Shown: positions 42,439 through 50,720, counted from the first letter of the stretch. The stretch is 64,000 bases of DNA from Lachnospiraceae bacterium MD308 (GCA_000403475.2 KE159795.1:1054983-1118982), one strand, 5' to 3'. The notes: generated by a model from the letters alone, not told the origin. A program made the numbers and translations.

Positions 42439-44679
42439 TTAACCACCCACTTTTTCTTCCTGGAGACGCAGTCCATATACAGTGATTCCTGCTTTCGTCC
42501 TCCTTCGGGAAAAGCCCGCCATTTCCAGTGCATTGTAAAAATCCGCAGTGCTTCTCGCATATTCGCCCGTCTGCGCACAGTAGCAGCGGTATGCACGGTA
42601 CAGTTCTCCCGACTTTTCCGTATAATTCGCCGCTACCTCGCAACACTCACCCAGGAAATGCCCAAGCCAGTCATTATCCTCACGGTATGATTTTATGGCA
42701 TCCTCCACGCAGGCAGGGCAGGGAATGTGGAAGTTACGGCTGATCACTTTTTTCGCACCCTCAATGATCCATGCCATGACAGCCGGGGCTGCCTCCAAAA
42801 CGAGGAAATCGGCATAGTTCTTCACATCCCCGGCGCCCTCAATCCTGGCATGGAACGGTATCACAATCAAACGCCTCCACGTACCCGGATCATTTGCGCC
42901 CACCCTTGGCAGGTGGTTGGTATACAGCACAAGGGTATGGCTCGGCGTGAAGCTGAAAGGGTCTTTGTACTTCTTCTCCGCAAAAATCTCATCCGTGGAA
43001 CACATCTGTTTTACCACGGCAGTGTTCAGACGCATCCCTTCCTCCAGTTCGGCGGCAATGATGAGACGCTTTCCTTTGGCTTCGGCAAGCTCCGGCTTTA
43101 CGTTCCTCTTGCATCCGACCGTAAGGGTATCGGAGGACATATTGCCGCTGTAAGTCCCAAGCACACGGGCTATTGTGTTCCAGAACGTGGATTTGCCGTT
43201 CCTGCCCTCGCCGTAGGCAATGACCAGCGATTCCATATAGACACGGCCGACCGTAGCCATGCCCACGATCTGCTGTACATAATCAATCAGCTCAGCGTCA
43301 CCGCAGAAAATAGTGTTGAGCGAATCCTCCCACAGTTCTTTCCCTTTATCTCCCGGTTCGGCTGCCGTAATTTTCGTGATATAATCTTCCGAACTGTGGT
43401 CGCGCCTGCCTTCCAGTCCGTCAGGAAGATAATAAGTCCCATCTGGCGTATTCAGCAGAAAGCCGTCTTTGTCAAGGTCGCTTACACTAATCTCCAGCAT
43501 AGGCTTTGCCGCCTGCAGAGCCGACACAATGTATTTCATATCCCTGCGTTTCATCACGAACGCCTTATATGCCAGTGCGGTTTTATACGCAAGATAAGCA
43601 TCGGTCTGGCTGCTGCTGATCTTCTTTTCCAGAGCTTTGCCGCCCGACACGATGTCATCTTCCGAAACGCCCAAATCCAAAAGTGCCTGGCGTGTGCGTG
43701 ACACCTCGTCTTTCGCATCCTCAAGCTGAAGGTCTAAAAATTCCTCCGCCGCACCCACTGCCTGCTGCTTGGACTCCACCCAATACTGCCCGCAGAAACG
43801 CAGATAATCGGTTGCCGCTGTATATCTCAGTTCACCACCGTATTCCCTTGCCAGCACCTTTGCCTGGCCGATGTCGGAATAATCACCGGGCTTTAAGGTT
43901 TCCCCTGCAAATTCATCGTTGTATTCATCCGGGGCAACATAGCCGTCCTGATTTTTCACCTTTTCCGCAAAGCGGCAGGCGCTCTGCCAGATCATTGAAA
44001 GTTCCGCATCTTCAAGCGGAGGGCTGCATTTATCCGCTTCTTCCATAAAAATTCCATACGCCTTTTCTGTTGCACCGTAACGCTTCACTACACGCCCCGC
44101 AAAATGGGACATGGTGGCGTTCCTCTGTCCCTGTGGGATTTCCCTGCTGCCCTGTGGTCTTACGATACAGTCGATGGTGATCTCACCCTCATGCCATAAG
44201 ATTTCACTGCACGGATTCCCAAAAATAAACCTTGCGGAATCGATGGCATTGCCGTCAAAAAACGGAAACTTCTGCTGGACAGCCTTTTTCAGAGCGGCAC
44301 AGGCATCACCATCAGTAACAGGATCATGCGGGAAGTACACATGGAACCTCGGCCTTGCAGACCTGCCGTCCTTTGGCTTCATGTTGTTTCGGCTCGGAAC
44401 AACGGCAAACGCCACATCCTTCCCAATTTTTTCTTCTAAATCCTCTGGATGAATCCAGTCTGCGGGATTGTCGGAATGGTCATTGTCACAGTCCATCACG
44501 TCCACATCGCAGGAGAGGAAATTATCCCCGCTCCTGCGGTAGCTTTTGAATTCCACACATACATGGTCAAACGCCATAACCTCCATACAGTCATCCTCGT
44601 TATCAACGACTCTCTTATTGGGATAAATGCTGTTCTTTGCATTGCCCCTGCAGTTCGCCGTGTAAAATGTCATTTTCAA
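42439..44679 (-). CDS. Phage primase-helicase (D5/P4 type)
   Basis: A 746-residue protein. The N-terminal part (1-250) resembles a primase/polymerase domain (CDVDVMDCDNDHSDNPADWI, KDGRSARPRFHVYFPHDPV). D5-N domain follows, then a superfamily 3 helicase with Walker A AYGEGRNGKSTFWNTIARVL and KRLIIAAELEEGMRLNTAVV, and a late HTLVLYTNHLPRVGAND. It unwinds and primes phage DNA. The start is a TTG at 44679 overlapping the upstream stop. A large inverted repeat lies just past its stop. Confidence 0.93.
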   Translation of the reverse strand: MKMTFYTANCRGNAKNSIYPNKRVVDNEDDCMEVMAFDHVCVEFKSYRRSGDNFLSCDVDVMDCDNDHSDNPADWIHPEDLEEKIGKDVAFAVVPSRNNMKPKDGRSARPRFHVYFPHDPVTDGDACAALKKAVQQKFPFFDGNAIDSARFIFGNPCSEILWHEGEITIDCIVRPQGSREIPQGQRNATMSHFAGRVVKRYGATEKAYGIFMEEADKCSPPLEDAELSMIWQSACRFAEKVKNQDGYVAPDEYNDEFAGETLKPGDYSDIGQAKVLAREYGGELRYTAATDYLRFCGQYWVESKQQAVGAAEEFLDLQLEDAKDEVSRTRQALLDLGVSEDDIVSGGKALEKKISSSQTDAYLAYKTALAYKAFVMKRRDMKYIVSALQAAKPMLEISVSDLDKDGFLLNTPDGTYYLPDGLEGRRDHSSEDYITKITAAEPGDKGKELWEDSLNTIFCGDAELIDYVQQIVGMATVGRVYMESLVIAYGEGRNGKSTFWNTIARVLGTYSGNMSSDTLTVGCKRNVKPELAEAKGKRLIIAAELEEGMRLNTAVVKQMCSTDEIFAEKKYKDPFSFTPSHTLVLYTNHLPRVGANDPGTWRRLIVIPFHARIEGAGDVKNYADFLVLEAAPAVMAWIIEGAKKVISRNFHIPCPACVEDAIKSYREDNDWLGHFLGECCEVAANYTEKSGELYRAYRCYCAQTGEYARSTADFYNALEMAGFSRRRTKAGITVYGLRLQEEKVGG

Positions 44680-45107
44680 GATAATCCAACCTCCTCACAA
44701 TTTTCTGTGAAATAGCGGACTGGCATATTCCTCTTTTCCGCTTTCTCAATCTCCGCCGCCATGCCCGCAGATATGGCGCGGCCAAACACCCACACCTGTT
44801 CGCACCTGCCTAAAAGCACCATGTTCATAAACATTGCAAGGCTTCTTTCCGCAGGGACAGCATCATCCATAAACTGCGGAAAGAACAGGTGCGGAGCCAG
44901 CGGAATGCAGGCATTCCTTACCGCAAAACGGCAGTAATGCCTTGTTTTTTCCGTGTTTATTTCCGTATCCCCGGCAAAAGGGGAGCATATATATACAAGC
45001 GGTCGGTACGCTCTTTTCGCCGCTTTTTCTTCCTTCCTGATATTTGACAAAGCCTCATATGTGGTCGGGTCGTGGTATCCCTCGCTGTTAAATTTCCTGA
45101 TCCCCAT
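44676..45107 (-). CDS. DUF4406/deoxyribosyltransferase-like protein
   Basis: A 143-residue protein starting at ATG 45107 (MGIRKFNSEGYHDPTTYEAL) behind GGAGGTTCAG. RPLVYICSPFAGDTEINTEK, CIPLAPHLFFPQFMDDAVPA and CEQVWVFGRAISAGMAAEIE follow the Rossmann-like fold of nucleoside 2-deoxyribosyltransferase relatives (DUF4406/DUF7768 type). It may act on nucleotides during phage replication. It sits between polymerase and primase genes. Confidence 0.75.
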   Translation of the reverse strand: MGIRKFNSEGYHDPTTYEALSNIRKEEKAAKRAYRPLVYICSPFAGDTEINTEKTRHYCRFAVRNACIPLAPHLFFPQFMDDAVPAERSLAMFMNMVLLGRCEQVWVFGRAISAGMAAEIEKAEKRNMPVRYFTENCEEVGLS

Positions 45108-45270
45108 AAACTGAACCTCCATTCTGTTCTCTGCGGACTGTTTCTTCTGTTTTATAAAACGGGCAGTCCTTCCCGTTGAAATTGTTATCGCTCAGACAGC
45201 AGCACACACCATCGTGGTTGGCAAAGCAGTCATCGTGCGCCCTGCATTCAGGCATCCTTTTTCCCTGCAT
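45088..45270 (-). CDS. Small cysteine-rich phage protein
   Basis: A 60-residue protein, MQGKRMPECRAHDDCFANHD then GVCCCLSDNNFNGKDCPFYK. Seven cysteines suggest zinc or disulfide binding. ATG 45270 has GGGAGGTAAGACGG before it. It overlaps both neighbouring genes by about 20 bases. Proteins of this look occur widely in Clostridia phages; function unknown. Confidence 0.75.
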   Translation of the reverse strand: MQGKRMPECRAHDDCFANHDGVCCCLSDNNFNGKDCPFYKTEETVRREQNGGSVYGDQEI

Positions 45271-45595
45271 CCGTCTTACCTCCCGAAATCAGATCTATAT
45301 TTCTCTCCATCCTTTTGCGGAGAATTTCCGTCCTGTTAAACTGTGCTTTCCAGTGTCTTTTCATTGGCGGATCATCAGGAAATCCCCCTGCTTTTTCTTT
45401 GTACATATCACAGAGCACTTTATATCCGTCTGCCATTCCACACAGTTCCGAAAGCAGCTCATTTTTCACTTCATCAGGACAATACCGGTTGATGAGCGGG
45501 ACGATTTTCCTTGCAACAGGCAGCTTACAGGGGAAGAACGCTTCCACGATAAACTCCATGTATCCTGTTTCATACTCGATCCTTAACACTTCCAT
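45248..45595 (-). CDS. Phage protein of unknown function
   Basis: A 115-residue helical protein starting at ATG 45595 (MEVLRIEYETGYMEFIVEAF), with TAGGTGGCGAT upstream. It contains FPCKLPVARKIVPLINRYCP and a lysine-rich C-terminus. It lies eight bases after the polymerase stop and overlaps the cysteine-rich gene. I do not recognise the family. Confidence 0.7.
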   Translation of the reverse strand: MEVLRIEYETGYMEFIVEAFFPCKLPVARKIVPLINRYCPDEVKNELLSELCGMADGYKVLCDMYKEKAGGFPDDPPMKRHWKAQFNRTEILRKRMERNIDLISGGKTDAGKKDA

Positions 45596-45603
45596 ATCGC
45601 CAC

Positions 45604-47550
45604 CTAATCTTTCTGGTAAAAACTGCAACTGTAACCATCCGCCCGAAGTTTCAAACCTTCTGCCCAGGGCGGAGTCCTGCCCATCTGCTCACAGACCGCT
45701 TCCACCGACATCCGTTTATCCGCCTCAATGATGATCTCATCATGCACCGTAGCCACAATCGCACAGTTTTTCAGCGCCTGCATGGCATAGCACAAAATAT
45801 CACGGGCGGTTGCCTGCACGATATTTTCCACAAACTTGGGGCCGTAGCTTTCCAGCCGCTCCCACTTTTTTGTACTGCCGACCCCCATGTAGGTGACGGA
45901 CTCACCGCCGAAACGGTTCTCGCCAATCCTCGGCTTGACATAAGCAAGTCTCCTGCCTGAAAAAAGAGTGATGAACAGCATCCCGCTCTGATGGTCAAAG
46001 CGGATGCCGTGTGTTTCTGTCGGCATTCTCTTCTTGACGCATTCCTTTACGGCATGGTCAACATCCCACCAGAACTCCGTGATATTCGGATTGGAATCCC
46101 TCCAGGCATTTACCAGAGGCTGCAGTTCTTCCTCTGCAAGCCCCATATCCAATGCACCCATAGATTTCAGCGCCCCGACTGACCCGCCATATCCAAGAGC
46201 CAATTCCGCTATTTTGCCTTTCTGTCTCAGATGACCGTTCACGCCATGCTTCTCAACAGGCACATGGAACATCTGGCTTGCTGACGCACAGTAAATATCA
46301 CCGCCGTCCTCAAAAACCTTAAGCCTCCAGCGCTCCCCGGCAATCCAGGCGATCACCCTCGCCTCAATCGCTGAAAAATCCGCCACGATGAATTTTCTTC
46401 CGTCCTGCGGCACAAAGGCCGTGCGGATAAGCTGTGACAGCGTATCGGGGATATCTTCATAAAGCACAGAAAGGGCGTCATAATCACCGCATTTCACAAG
46501 CTCCCGTGCCTGTGCCAGATCAGGGATATGGTTCTGGGGCAGATTTTGCAACTGGATAATGCGCCCAGAGAACCGGCCGGTCCTATTGGCTCCATAGAAT
46601 TTAAACATTCCATGCGCACGGCTGTCTGCACACACGGCATTCTGCATGGCCTGGTACTTCTTCACGGATGATTTAGCAAGCTGCTGCCGAAGTGTCAGGA
46701 CGGTTTTTAAAGGTTCTGGCGCTTCTTTCAGCAATGCGGCCACCGCCTTTTTATCCAATGAGTCCGTCTCCAGTCCATTCTCTAAAAGCCACTGCTTCAT
46801 CTGCTGTACGGAGTTTGGGTTTTCAAGCTCCGTCAGTTCTTTCATCGCTGCCGACAATTCCGATTTGGAACGTCCGTCCATAGCGATCGCCTGTCTGACC
46901 ATATCCATATCCACGCCAATTCCACGGTCGTTTATCTCCTGGTCCTGGCGGTATTCCTCCCACACAAAATCCGGCACGGGGAATTTTGCAAGCCTCTGCT
47001 GTATCTGCATTTCCGCCTCCACATCACGAAGGTTGTATGCCTTAAACCTCTGCCATTTCTCCATATCGTGTTCAGGTAGATTCCGTGTCCTGCCGCTGTT
47101 TGCTTTGGTCGGCTTGCACGGAACACAGAAATACCTGATCAGATCCTTTCCTTCTGTTAGTTTCTGTTTTTCCAGTCCAAGCACAGCACCCACATTTTCC
47201 AAAGACATAGGCAGCCCAAGCGTAGCCGCCCAGACCATAGAACAGTGCCATGATAACGGATCAAGATAACTCCCGACAGAAAACCCCAGAAACCTTGAGA
47301 GGCAGATTCTTTCAAACTGTGCGTTATATGCCCACTTCATTACACTTTCATCTTCCAGTGCCGCTAAAATATCCGCAGAGACTTTCTCTCCGCAGGCAAG
47401 ATCAACTACATGGACATCTCCGCCGTCAACGGAATAGCCGAACAATAAAATCTCAAAAGCAGGGGATGAGACATATTTGTAAACTCCGCATTTGGATAAA
47501 TCCACATCTGAGAATGTTTCCAAGTCCAGTGATAAAGTTTTCAATTCCAC
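45604..47550 (-). CDS. Phage DNA polymerase, family A
   Basis: A 648-residue polymerase. The 3'-5' exonuclease domain shows SLDLETFSDVDLSKCGVYKY and WAYNAQFERICLSRFLGF. The polymerase domain has NRTGRFSGRIIQLQNLPQNH, motif A IVADFSAIEARVIAWIAGE, motif B region GKIAELALGYGGSVGALK and motif C AIVATVHDEIIIEADKRM. It lacks a 5' nuclease domain, as usual for phage enzymes. The first codon is GTG at 47550 (VELKT) close to AAAGGAG; a TTG two codons later is also possible. Confidence 0.95.
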   Translation of the reverse strand: MELKTLSLDLETFSDVDLSKCGVYKYVSSPAFEILLFGYSVDGGDVHVVDLACGEKVSADILAALEDESVMKWAYNAQFERICLSRFLGFSVGSYLDPLSWHCSMVWAATLGLPMSLENVGAVLGLEKQKLTEGKDLIRYFCVPCKPTKANSGRTRNLPEHDMEKWQRFKAYNLRDVEAEMQIQQRLAKFPVPDFVWEEYRQDQEINDRGIGVDMDMVRQAIAMDGRSKSELSAAMKELTELENPNSVQQMKQWLLENGLETDSLDKKAVAALLKEAPEPLKTVLTLRQQLAKSSVKKYQAMQNAVCADSRAHGMFKFYGANRTGRFSGRIIQLQNLPQNHIPDLAQARELVKCGDYDALSVLYEDIPDTLSQLIRTAFVPQDGRKFIVADFSAIEARVIAWIAGERWRLKVFEDGGDIYCASASQMFHVPVEKHGVNGHLRQKGKIAELALGYGGSVGALKSMGALDMGLAEEELQPLVNAWRDSNPNITEFWWDVDHAVKECVKKRMPTETHGIRFDHQSGMLFITLFSGRRLAYVKPRIGENRFGGESVTYMGVGSTKKWERLESYGPKFVENIVQATARDILCYAMQALKNCAIVATVHDEIIIEADKRMSVEAVCEQMGRTPPWAEGLKLRADGYSCSFYQKD

Positions 47551-47624
47551 CAGCTCCTTTCACTGCCTTAAGGGCGGCAGGCAGAACGCCCGCCACCCCG
47601 TGGCTGTATTTTTCCGTTACGCTG

Positions 47625-48191
47625 TTAAGACAGGAAATCCTCATCATCCTCGTCTGCAAAGTCATCCTCTGCACGGGACTTGCCGCCCAGAGGCTCGCCG
47701 TCACGGATCTTCTGCAGATTGTTCAGGCCGCAGGCGATTCCCTTATTGCCGTTGGAATTGAAAGCATAAAAGTTGATGCTCGCCCTGCCGTACACACCGC
47801 TGTAAACTTCCGAATGGTCAATGATCGGCTGTCTGTCTGCGTCAACAATGCCCGGAGCCGTGGAGCTGTTGGCATTGACGAAATAGGAATCCGCATAGGC
47901 TTCATCATCCGGGCGTTCCGTATCGCCGTCACGGAGCGGGGTTTTAAGGACAGACAGTGCAGGGACGCTTCTGCCGTTTCCCTTGAGTTTGGATTCTCCC
48001 TCACGGTATGCCGCATCAATAGCCGCCTTAATCTTTGCAATGGTCTTTTTATCCGACTTCGGGATAATGAGCGACACGGAGAATTTCGGTGTCCCGCCCT
48101 GGATTGATTTTGCTTCCCAGGCATTGCAGTAACTCCAGCGGGTATCGGGTCCAGTGATCACCTTTGTTGGATTTGTAACATTATTTGACAT
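47625..48191 (-). CDS. DUF2815 protein, ssDNA-binding-like
   Basis: A 188-residue protein (MSNNVTNPTKVITGPDTRWS). The family DUF2815 lies in phage replication modules and has an OB-like fold; GGTPKFSVSLIIPKSDKKTI, DADRQPIIDHSEVYSGVYGR and NKGIACGLNNLQKIRDGEPL are its hallmarks. The C-terminal acidic tail (DDFADEDDEDFLS) mimics the protein-interaction tail of SSB proteins. It probably coats single strands for the polymerase and the DUF2800 nuclease on either side. Confidence 0.85.
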   Translation of the reverse strand: MSNNVTNPTKVITGPDTRWSYCNAWEAKSIQGGTPKFSVSLIIPKSDKKTIAKIKAAIDAAYREGESKLKGNGRSVPALSVLKTPLRDGDTERPDDEAYADSYFVNANSSTAPGIVDADRQPIIDHSEVYSGVYGRASINFYAFNSNGNKGIACGLNNLQKIRDGEPLGGKSRAEDDFADEDDEDFLS

Positions 48192-48203
48192 ATGGTTTTC
48201 CTC

Positions 48204-49325
48204 CTAATTTTCTTTGAAATCTTCAATCGCCGTGTTCATCGGCGGCCTCTTGTCTGACTCAGGCACAAGTGCGGGCTTGCCCTGCGGCTTTTCCACAAGT
48301 CCCTTTAAAATTTCCGCAAACTTCTTTTTGCCGAGCAGCTTCTCCATAGCAGTGATGCCGAGCAGTTTTGGCTCATACGGGTCAAATCCTGCCTTCTTCA
48401 CAGTATCTGCCACAGCGTCCTCATCGGTATACTTACGGTTGGAACGGCCTTCCACGATTTTAAAGCCGTCATACTTCACACCGCTTAACGCCTGCTGCAA
48501 TGCAAACTCCTTCACATCCACCGCCCATGCCGCCAGCTCATCCGCTTTTATGAGGATTGCTGCGATCTCATCATCTTCCAGCGTGGCGGGCATCTCAAAA
48601 TCGTACCTTGCAAGTTCCAGGTTATATTCCGCACGTTTCCTGCAGACTGCTTTTGCCTTACAGAACCTGCAGTGTTCGCCTGCATTGAATTCTCCCTCGC
48701 CGTCATAAGCAAGCTTCGCTTTCGCTATAAGGTCGTTATATGCCCACTGGAGAAGGTCATCCTTTGCCATGACGCACACGCTGACATTCTCCCTGCGAGG
48801 CTGGTAGATTGCCATGCGGACGGTATCAATGTCATAGATGCCGTCGAACAGCTCCAATGCACCGAGGGCATACAGTATCATCTGAGGATTTTCTGCGGCG
48901 GAAACCTCCACGCCTTTGCCGTGCTTGTAGTCGATGATATACAGCGTTCCGTCTGCGATGATCACACAGTCGCCTGTGCCGAATCCGTCCTTGACAAAGC
49001 GGGAAAAGTCCAGTTTCTGTTCAATCAGCACGGCAGGGTCTTTACAGGATTTCTTTGCTTCCTCCACCAGCGAGAGGACATACTCGGCATAACCGCAGGC
49101 ACATTCCTCCATTTCCTCATCATAGAAAGCAAGGCTTTCTGTTGGGTCTTTGGTTTCCATGCCAAGCGCCGATTTGAGTTTGTGTTCGCACAGGCTGTGG
49201 GCATCCGTCCCCTGCTGTGCGTATTCGCTGCCCGTATCCTCATAGTTCTCGCAGAGCCTTGCGGACGGCGGGCAGGCAAGCCATCTGTGGCTTGAAGATG
49301 CAGATAATAAAGCGTGTGTTCCCAT
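48204..49325 (-). CDS. DUF2800 RecB/Cas4-like exonuclease
   Basis: A 373-residue protein. GTGDCVIIADGTLYIIDYKH carries the D-x(n)-D-Y-K core of the PD-(D/E)XK fold, and AGEHCRFCKAKAVCRKRAEY together with an N-terminal Cys (LACPPSARLC) forms a Cas4-like iron-sulfur cluster. The start motif LLSASSSHRWLACPPSARLC is typical. It probably makes single-strand tails for phage recombination with the DUF2815 protein, twelve bases downstream. The C-terminal 90 residues (YTDEDAVADTVKKAGFDPYE) are a helical extension. Confidence 0.88.
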   Translation of the reverse strand: MGTHALLSASSSHRWLACPPSARLCENYEDTGSEYAQQGTDAHSLCEHKLKSALGMETKDPTESLAFYDEEMEECACGYAEYVLSLVEEAKKSCKDPAVLIEQKLDFSRFVKDGFGTGDCVIIADGTLYIIDYKHGKGVEVSAAENPQMILYALGALELFDGIYDIDTVRMAIYQPRRENVSVCVMAKDDLLQWAYNDLIAKAKLAYDGEGEFNAGEHCRFCKAKAVCRKRAEYNLELARYDFEMPATLEDDEIAAILIKADELAAWAVDVKEFALQQALSGVKYDGFKIVEGRSNRKYTDEDAVADTVKKAGFDPYEPKLLGITAMEKLLGKKKFAEILKGLVEKPQGKPALVPESDKRPPMNTAIEDFKEN

Positions 49326-49694
49326 TTACAGCACCTCCGCATCCGCAAGCAGGGCAGAGTATTCTGCCGGGTCAATCTCCGACAGCTTATCTGCGCCATG
49401 CTTATTCAGCAGCTCTTTTACTTCCGCTGTATGCCCCGCACGGGATTTTTCAGCCAGCACCGCACGGACTTCCTCCAATGTCAGCGGTTTTTCCTCCGGC
49501 TCTGCCTTTACAGACTTTTTCGCTGTGGTTTTCTTTGTGGCGGCTTTCGTCCTGCCTTTTTCTTCCGGCTCCTTTGTTGTTGTCATTTCCTCTGACGCAT
49601 CATTTTCTGCCACTGCATCCGCAACCGCCTGCAGGCTGTCGGCAAGGGAATGCAGGTCGTCAATGACATCAAGCAGTAACTTCACTTTGCCCAT
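49326..49694 (-). CDS. Phage protein with basic linker, SAP-like end
   Basis: A 122-residue protein, MGKVKLLLDVIDDLHSLADS. An N-terminal amphipathic helix is followed by a long lysine/alanine/threonine linker (about 40-72) and a C-terminal helical domain (LTLEEVRAVLAEKSRAGHTA, EVKELLNKHGADKLSEIDPA) that resembles rRNA/DNA-binding SAP-like repeats found in phage replication modules. It abuts the DUF2800 gene with no gap. Role unknown; DNA binding is inferred. Confidence 0.65.
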   Translation of the reverse strand: MGKVKLLLDVIDDLHSLADSLQAVADAVAENDASEEMTTTKEPEEKGRTKAATKKTTAKKSVKAEPEEKPLTLEEVRAVLAEKSRAGHTAEVKELLNKHGADKLSEIDPAEYSALLADAEVL

Positions 49695-49887
49695 GTACAG
49701 TCCCTCCTTCCTTTACTTCGCTGATCGCCAGTTCACGGACGGAATCCCCCGGCACGATTACCGTAAGGCGCTGCTTATCTCCTAAGAGGAAGCGTAGAAA
49801 ACGCTCCCTCACGGAGATATGGCGGCAGCTCACGATCCCGCTGGATACCGGCTTCTTTGAAACACTGATCTTTAATGTGTGGTCCAT
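49669..49887 (-). CDS. Small phage protein of unknown function
   Basis: A 72-residue protein starting at ATG 49887 (MDHTLKISVSKKPVSSGIVS) behind AAAGGGGTGGATT. It contains CRHISVRERFLRFLLGDKQR and LTVIVPGDSVRELAISEVKE and has mostly beta character. It overlaps the next gene by 26 bases. The right copy of the 45-bp repeat lies 38 bases upstream of its start. I do not recognise the family. Confidence 0.7.
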   Translation of the reverse strand: MDHTLKISVSKKPVSSGIVSCRHISVRERFLRFLLGDKQRLTVIVPGDSVRELAISEVKEGGTVHGQSEVTA

Positions 49888-49924
49888 AATCCACCCCTTT
49901 CTGGAAAGCCGTTTAAAACTGCCT

Positions 49925-49969
49925 TCCATATCTACGGAGATTTTCGGGGCTTTTTGATGAGGTGTTTTT
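49925..49969 (-). repeat. 45-bp two-part repeat, right copy
   Basis: Same two blocks and same spacing as 15127-15171: 19 identical bases at 49925-49943, then TTTTGATGAGGTGTTTTT at 49952-49969. It starts at the stop codon of the sigma-like gene and leads into the 49887 gene. Confidence 0.75.
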
Positions 49970-50364
49970 TAGAAATATTTCAAAAACTTTTTTCTTGCAG
50001 CCTTAATGGAATCATAAACGGCACGATAATCGACCCCTTCTTTATCCGCAATCTCATGCATTGACATTCCGGCCGCCAGCATCAGCATCCTTCGTTTTTG
50101 GATTTCCGACAGTCTGGCAAAGGTTTTATTGATGTGGCTGCTGTATTCTTCCTGTTCCATCATCCAATCAGGCGACTCCTCCGAATAAGGCATGAACTTA
50201 TCCTTATCGCCATACGGCATAGCATCAAGCGAATAACAGTGATATCTTTCTTTGCGTGACAGGTTGTCCTCTTTGCGTCTTGAATCAATGATGACAGCAC
50301 CGACAGATTCCTCCACCTCGACCTCTGACACCGTCCCGTCTGCAAACTCATATTTAATTTTCAT
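49969..50364 (-). CDS. Sigma-factor-like regulator
   Basis: A 131-residue protein. FADGTVSEVEVEESVGAVII, then DSRRKEDNLSRKERYHCYSL and DAMPYGDKDKFMPY is a widespread start in sigma-70-like regulators of Firmicute mobile elements. The C-terminal half (LSEIQKRRMLMLAAGMSMHE, IADKEGVDYRAVYDSIKAAR) is a region 4-type helix-turn-helix. It is the first gene of the leftward early operon and may direct polymerase to phage promoters. Two tandem intrinsic terminators lie between it and the upstream promoter region. Confidence 0.8.
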   Translation of the reverse strand: MKIKYEFADGTVSEVEVEESVGAVIIDSRRKEDNLSRKERYHCYSLDAMPYGDKDKFMPYSEESPDWMMEQEEYSSHINKTFARLSEIQKRRMLMLAAGMSMHEIADKEGVDYRAVYDSIKAARKKFLKYF

Positions 50365-50468
50365 TCTGATTTCCTCCAGTCTTGAAATTTTTGAAAGTTA
50401 AAAATTCAAGACCGAAGGGCGGTGCACGGGAACGATAAGATGTCAAGAACGGACATTTTATGACAAAG

Positions 50469-50501
50469 AAAAAGCGCACCCACCGTAAGGCAGATGCGCT
50501 T
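50469..50501 (-). terminator. Terminator 1 upstream of the sigma-like gene
   Basis: AAGCGCA (50472-50478) pairs with TGCGCTT (50495-50501); the minus strand continues TTTTTCTTT. It lies about 100 bases before the sigma-like start, so the gene depends on readthrough, antitermination or a closer promoter. Confidence 0.75.
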
Positions 50502-50562
50502 GTATTAAAAATATGATTGGATTTTAGGATGTAAGTAGGGGATAATAGAAATTGTGTCGAAT

Positions 50563-50597
50563 AAAAAAATACCGCAATCCCCTCAAGGACTGCGGTA
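50563..50597 (-). terminator. Terminator 2 upstream of the sigma-like gene
   Basis: TACCGCA-n-TCC / GGA-n-TGCGGTA stem (50570-50597) followed on the minus strand by seven T. Together with the hairpin at 50469-50501 it forms a tandem stop or attenuator region. A short frame (MKRIRAGAGSLTHKI, ATG at 50665, AAAGAGG upstream) precedes it and runs through the hairpin. Confidence 0.8.
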
Positions 50598-50711
50598 TGT
50601 ATATCAAAAATATGTATTTTTATTTTGTGCGTCAGACTGCCTGCCCCTGCTCTGATTCGTTTCATGGTATCCTCTTTCTGGGGATACACAGCATTTAGTT
50701 TAACTTTCCCC

Positions 50712-50720
50712 TGATAACTT
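50712..50720 (+). other. Candidate right attachment core (weak)
   Basis: TGATAACTT, identical to 11152-11160. It lies between the last phage-like hairpin and the terminator of the next chromosomal gene. The 50602-50816 stretch otherwise holds a GTATCC/GGATAC hairpin (about 50668-50688) and a TATAAT on the minus strand without a good -35. Confidence 0.2.

Larger units (their letters stand above)
11249..50700 (-). mobile_element. Siphophage-type prophage, about 39.5 kb
   Basis: All genes read leftward, and in reverse order they give a normal siphophage map: regulator and replication at the right, packaging, head, tail, lysis, and the serine recombinases at the left. The modules are the HK97 set (portal, ClpP-like protease, capsid, gp6/gp10-like connectors), a TP901-like tape measure with frameshifted chaperone, DUF859/collar fibre, amidase and holin. 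All core structural genes look intact, so the prophage may be inducible. The right boundary is uncertain within about 50.4-50.8 kb, and no CI-like repressor is seen inside. Base composition is higher in GC than both flanks. Confidence 0.9.

Noticed and set aside
42727-43701. 324-codon plus-strand frame
   Set aside because: Antisense to the primase-helicase with clear domain motifs on the minus strand.
47250-48107. 285-codon plus-strand frame
   Set aside because: Covers the start of the polymerase and the DUF2815 gene in antisense; no start signal.
50354-50689. 111-codon minus-strand frame
   Set aside because: It reads through two intrinsic terminators and loses coding character after about 15 codons; only the short start at 50665 is worth noting.
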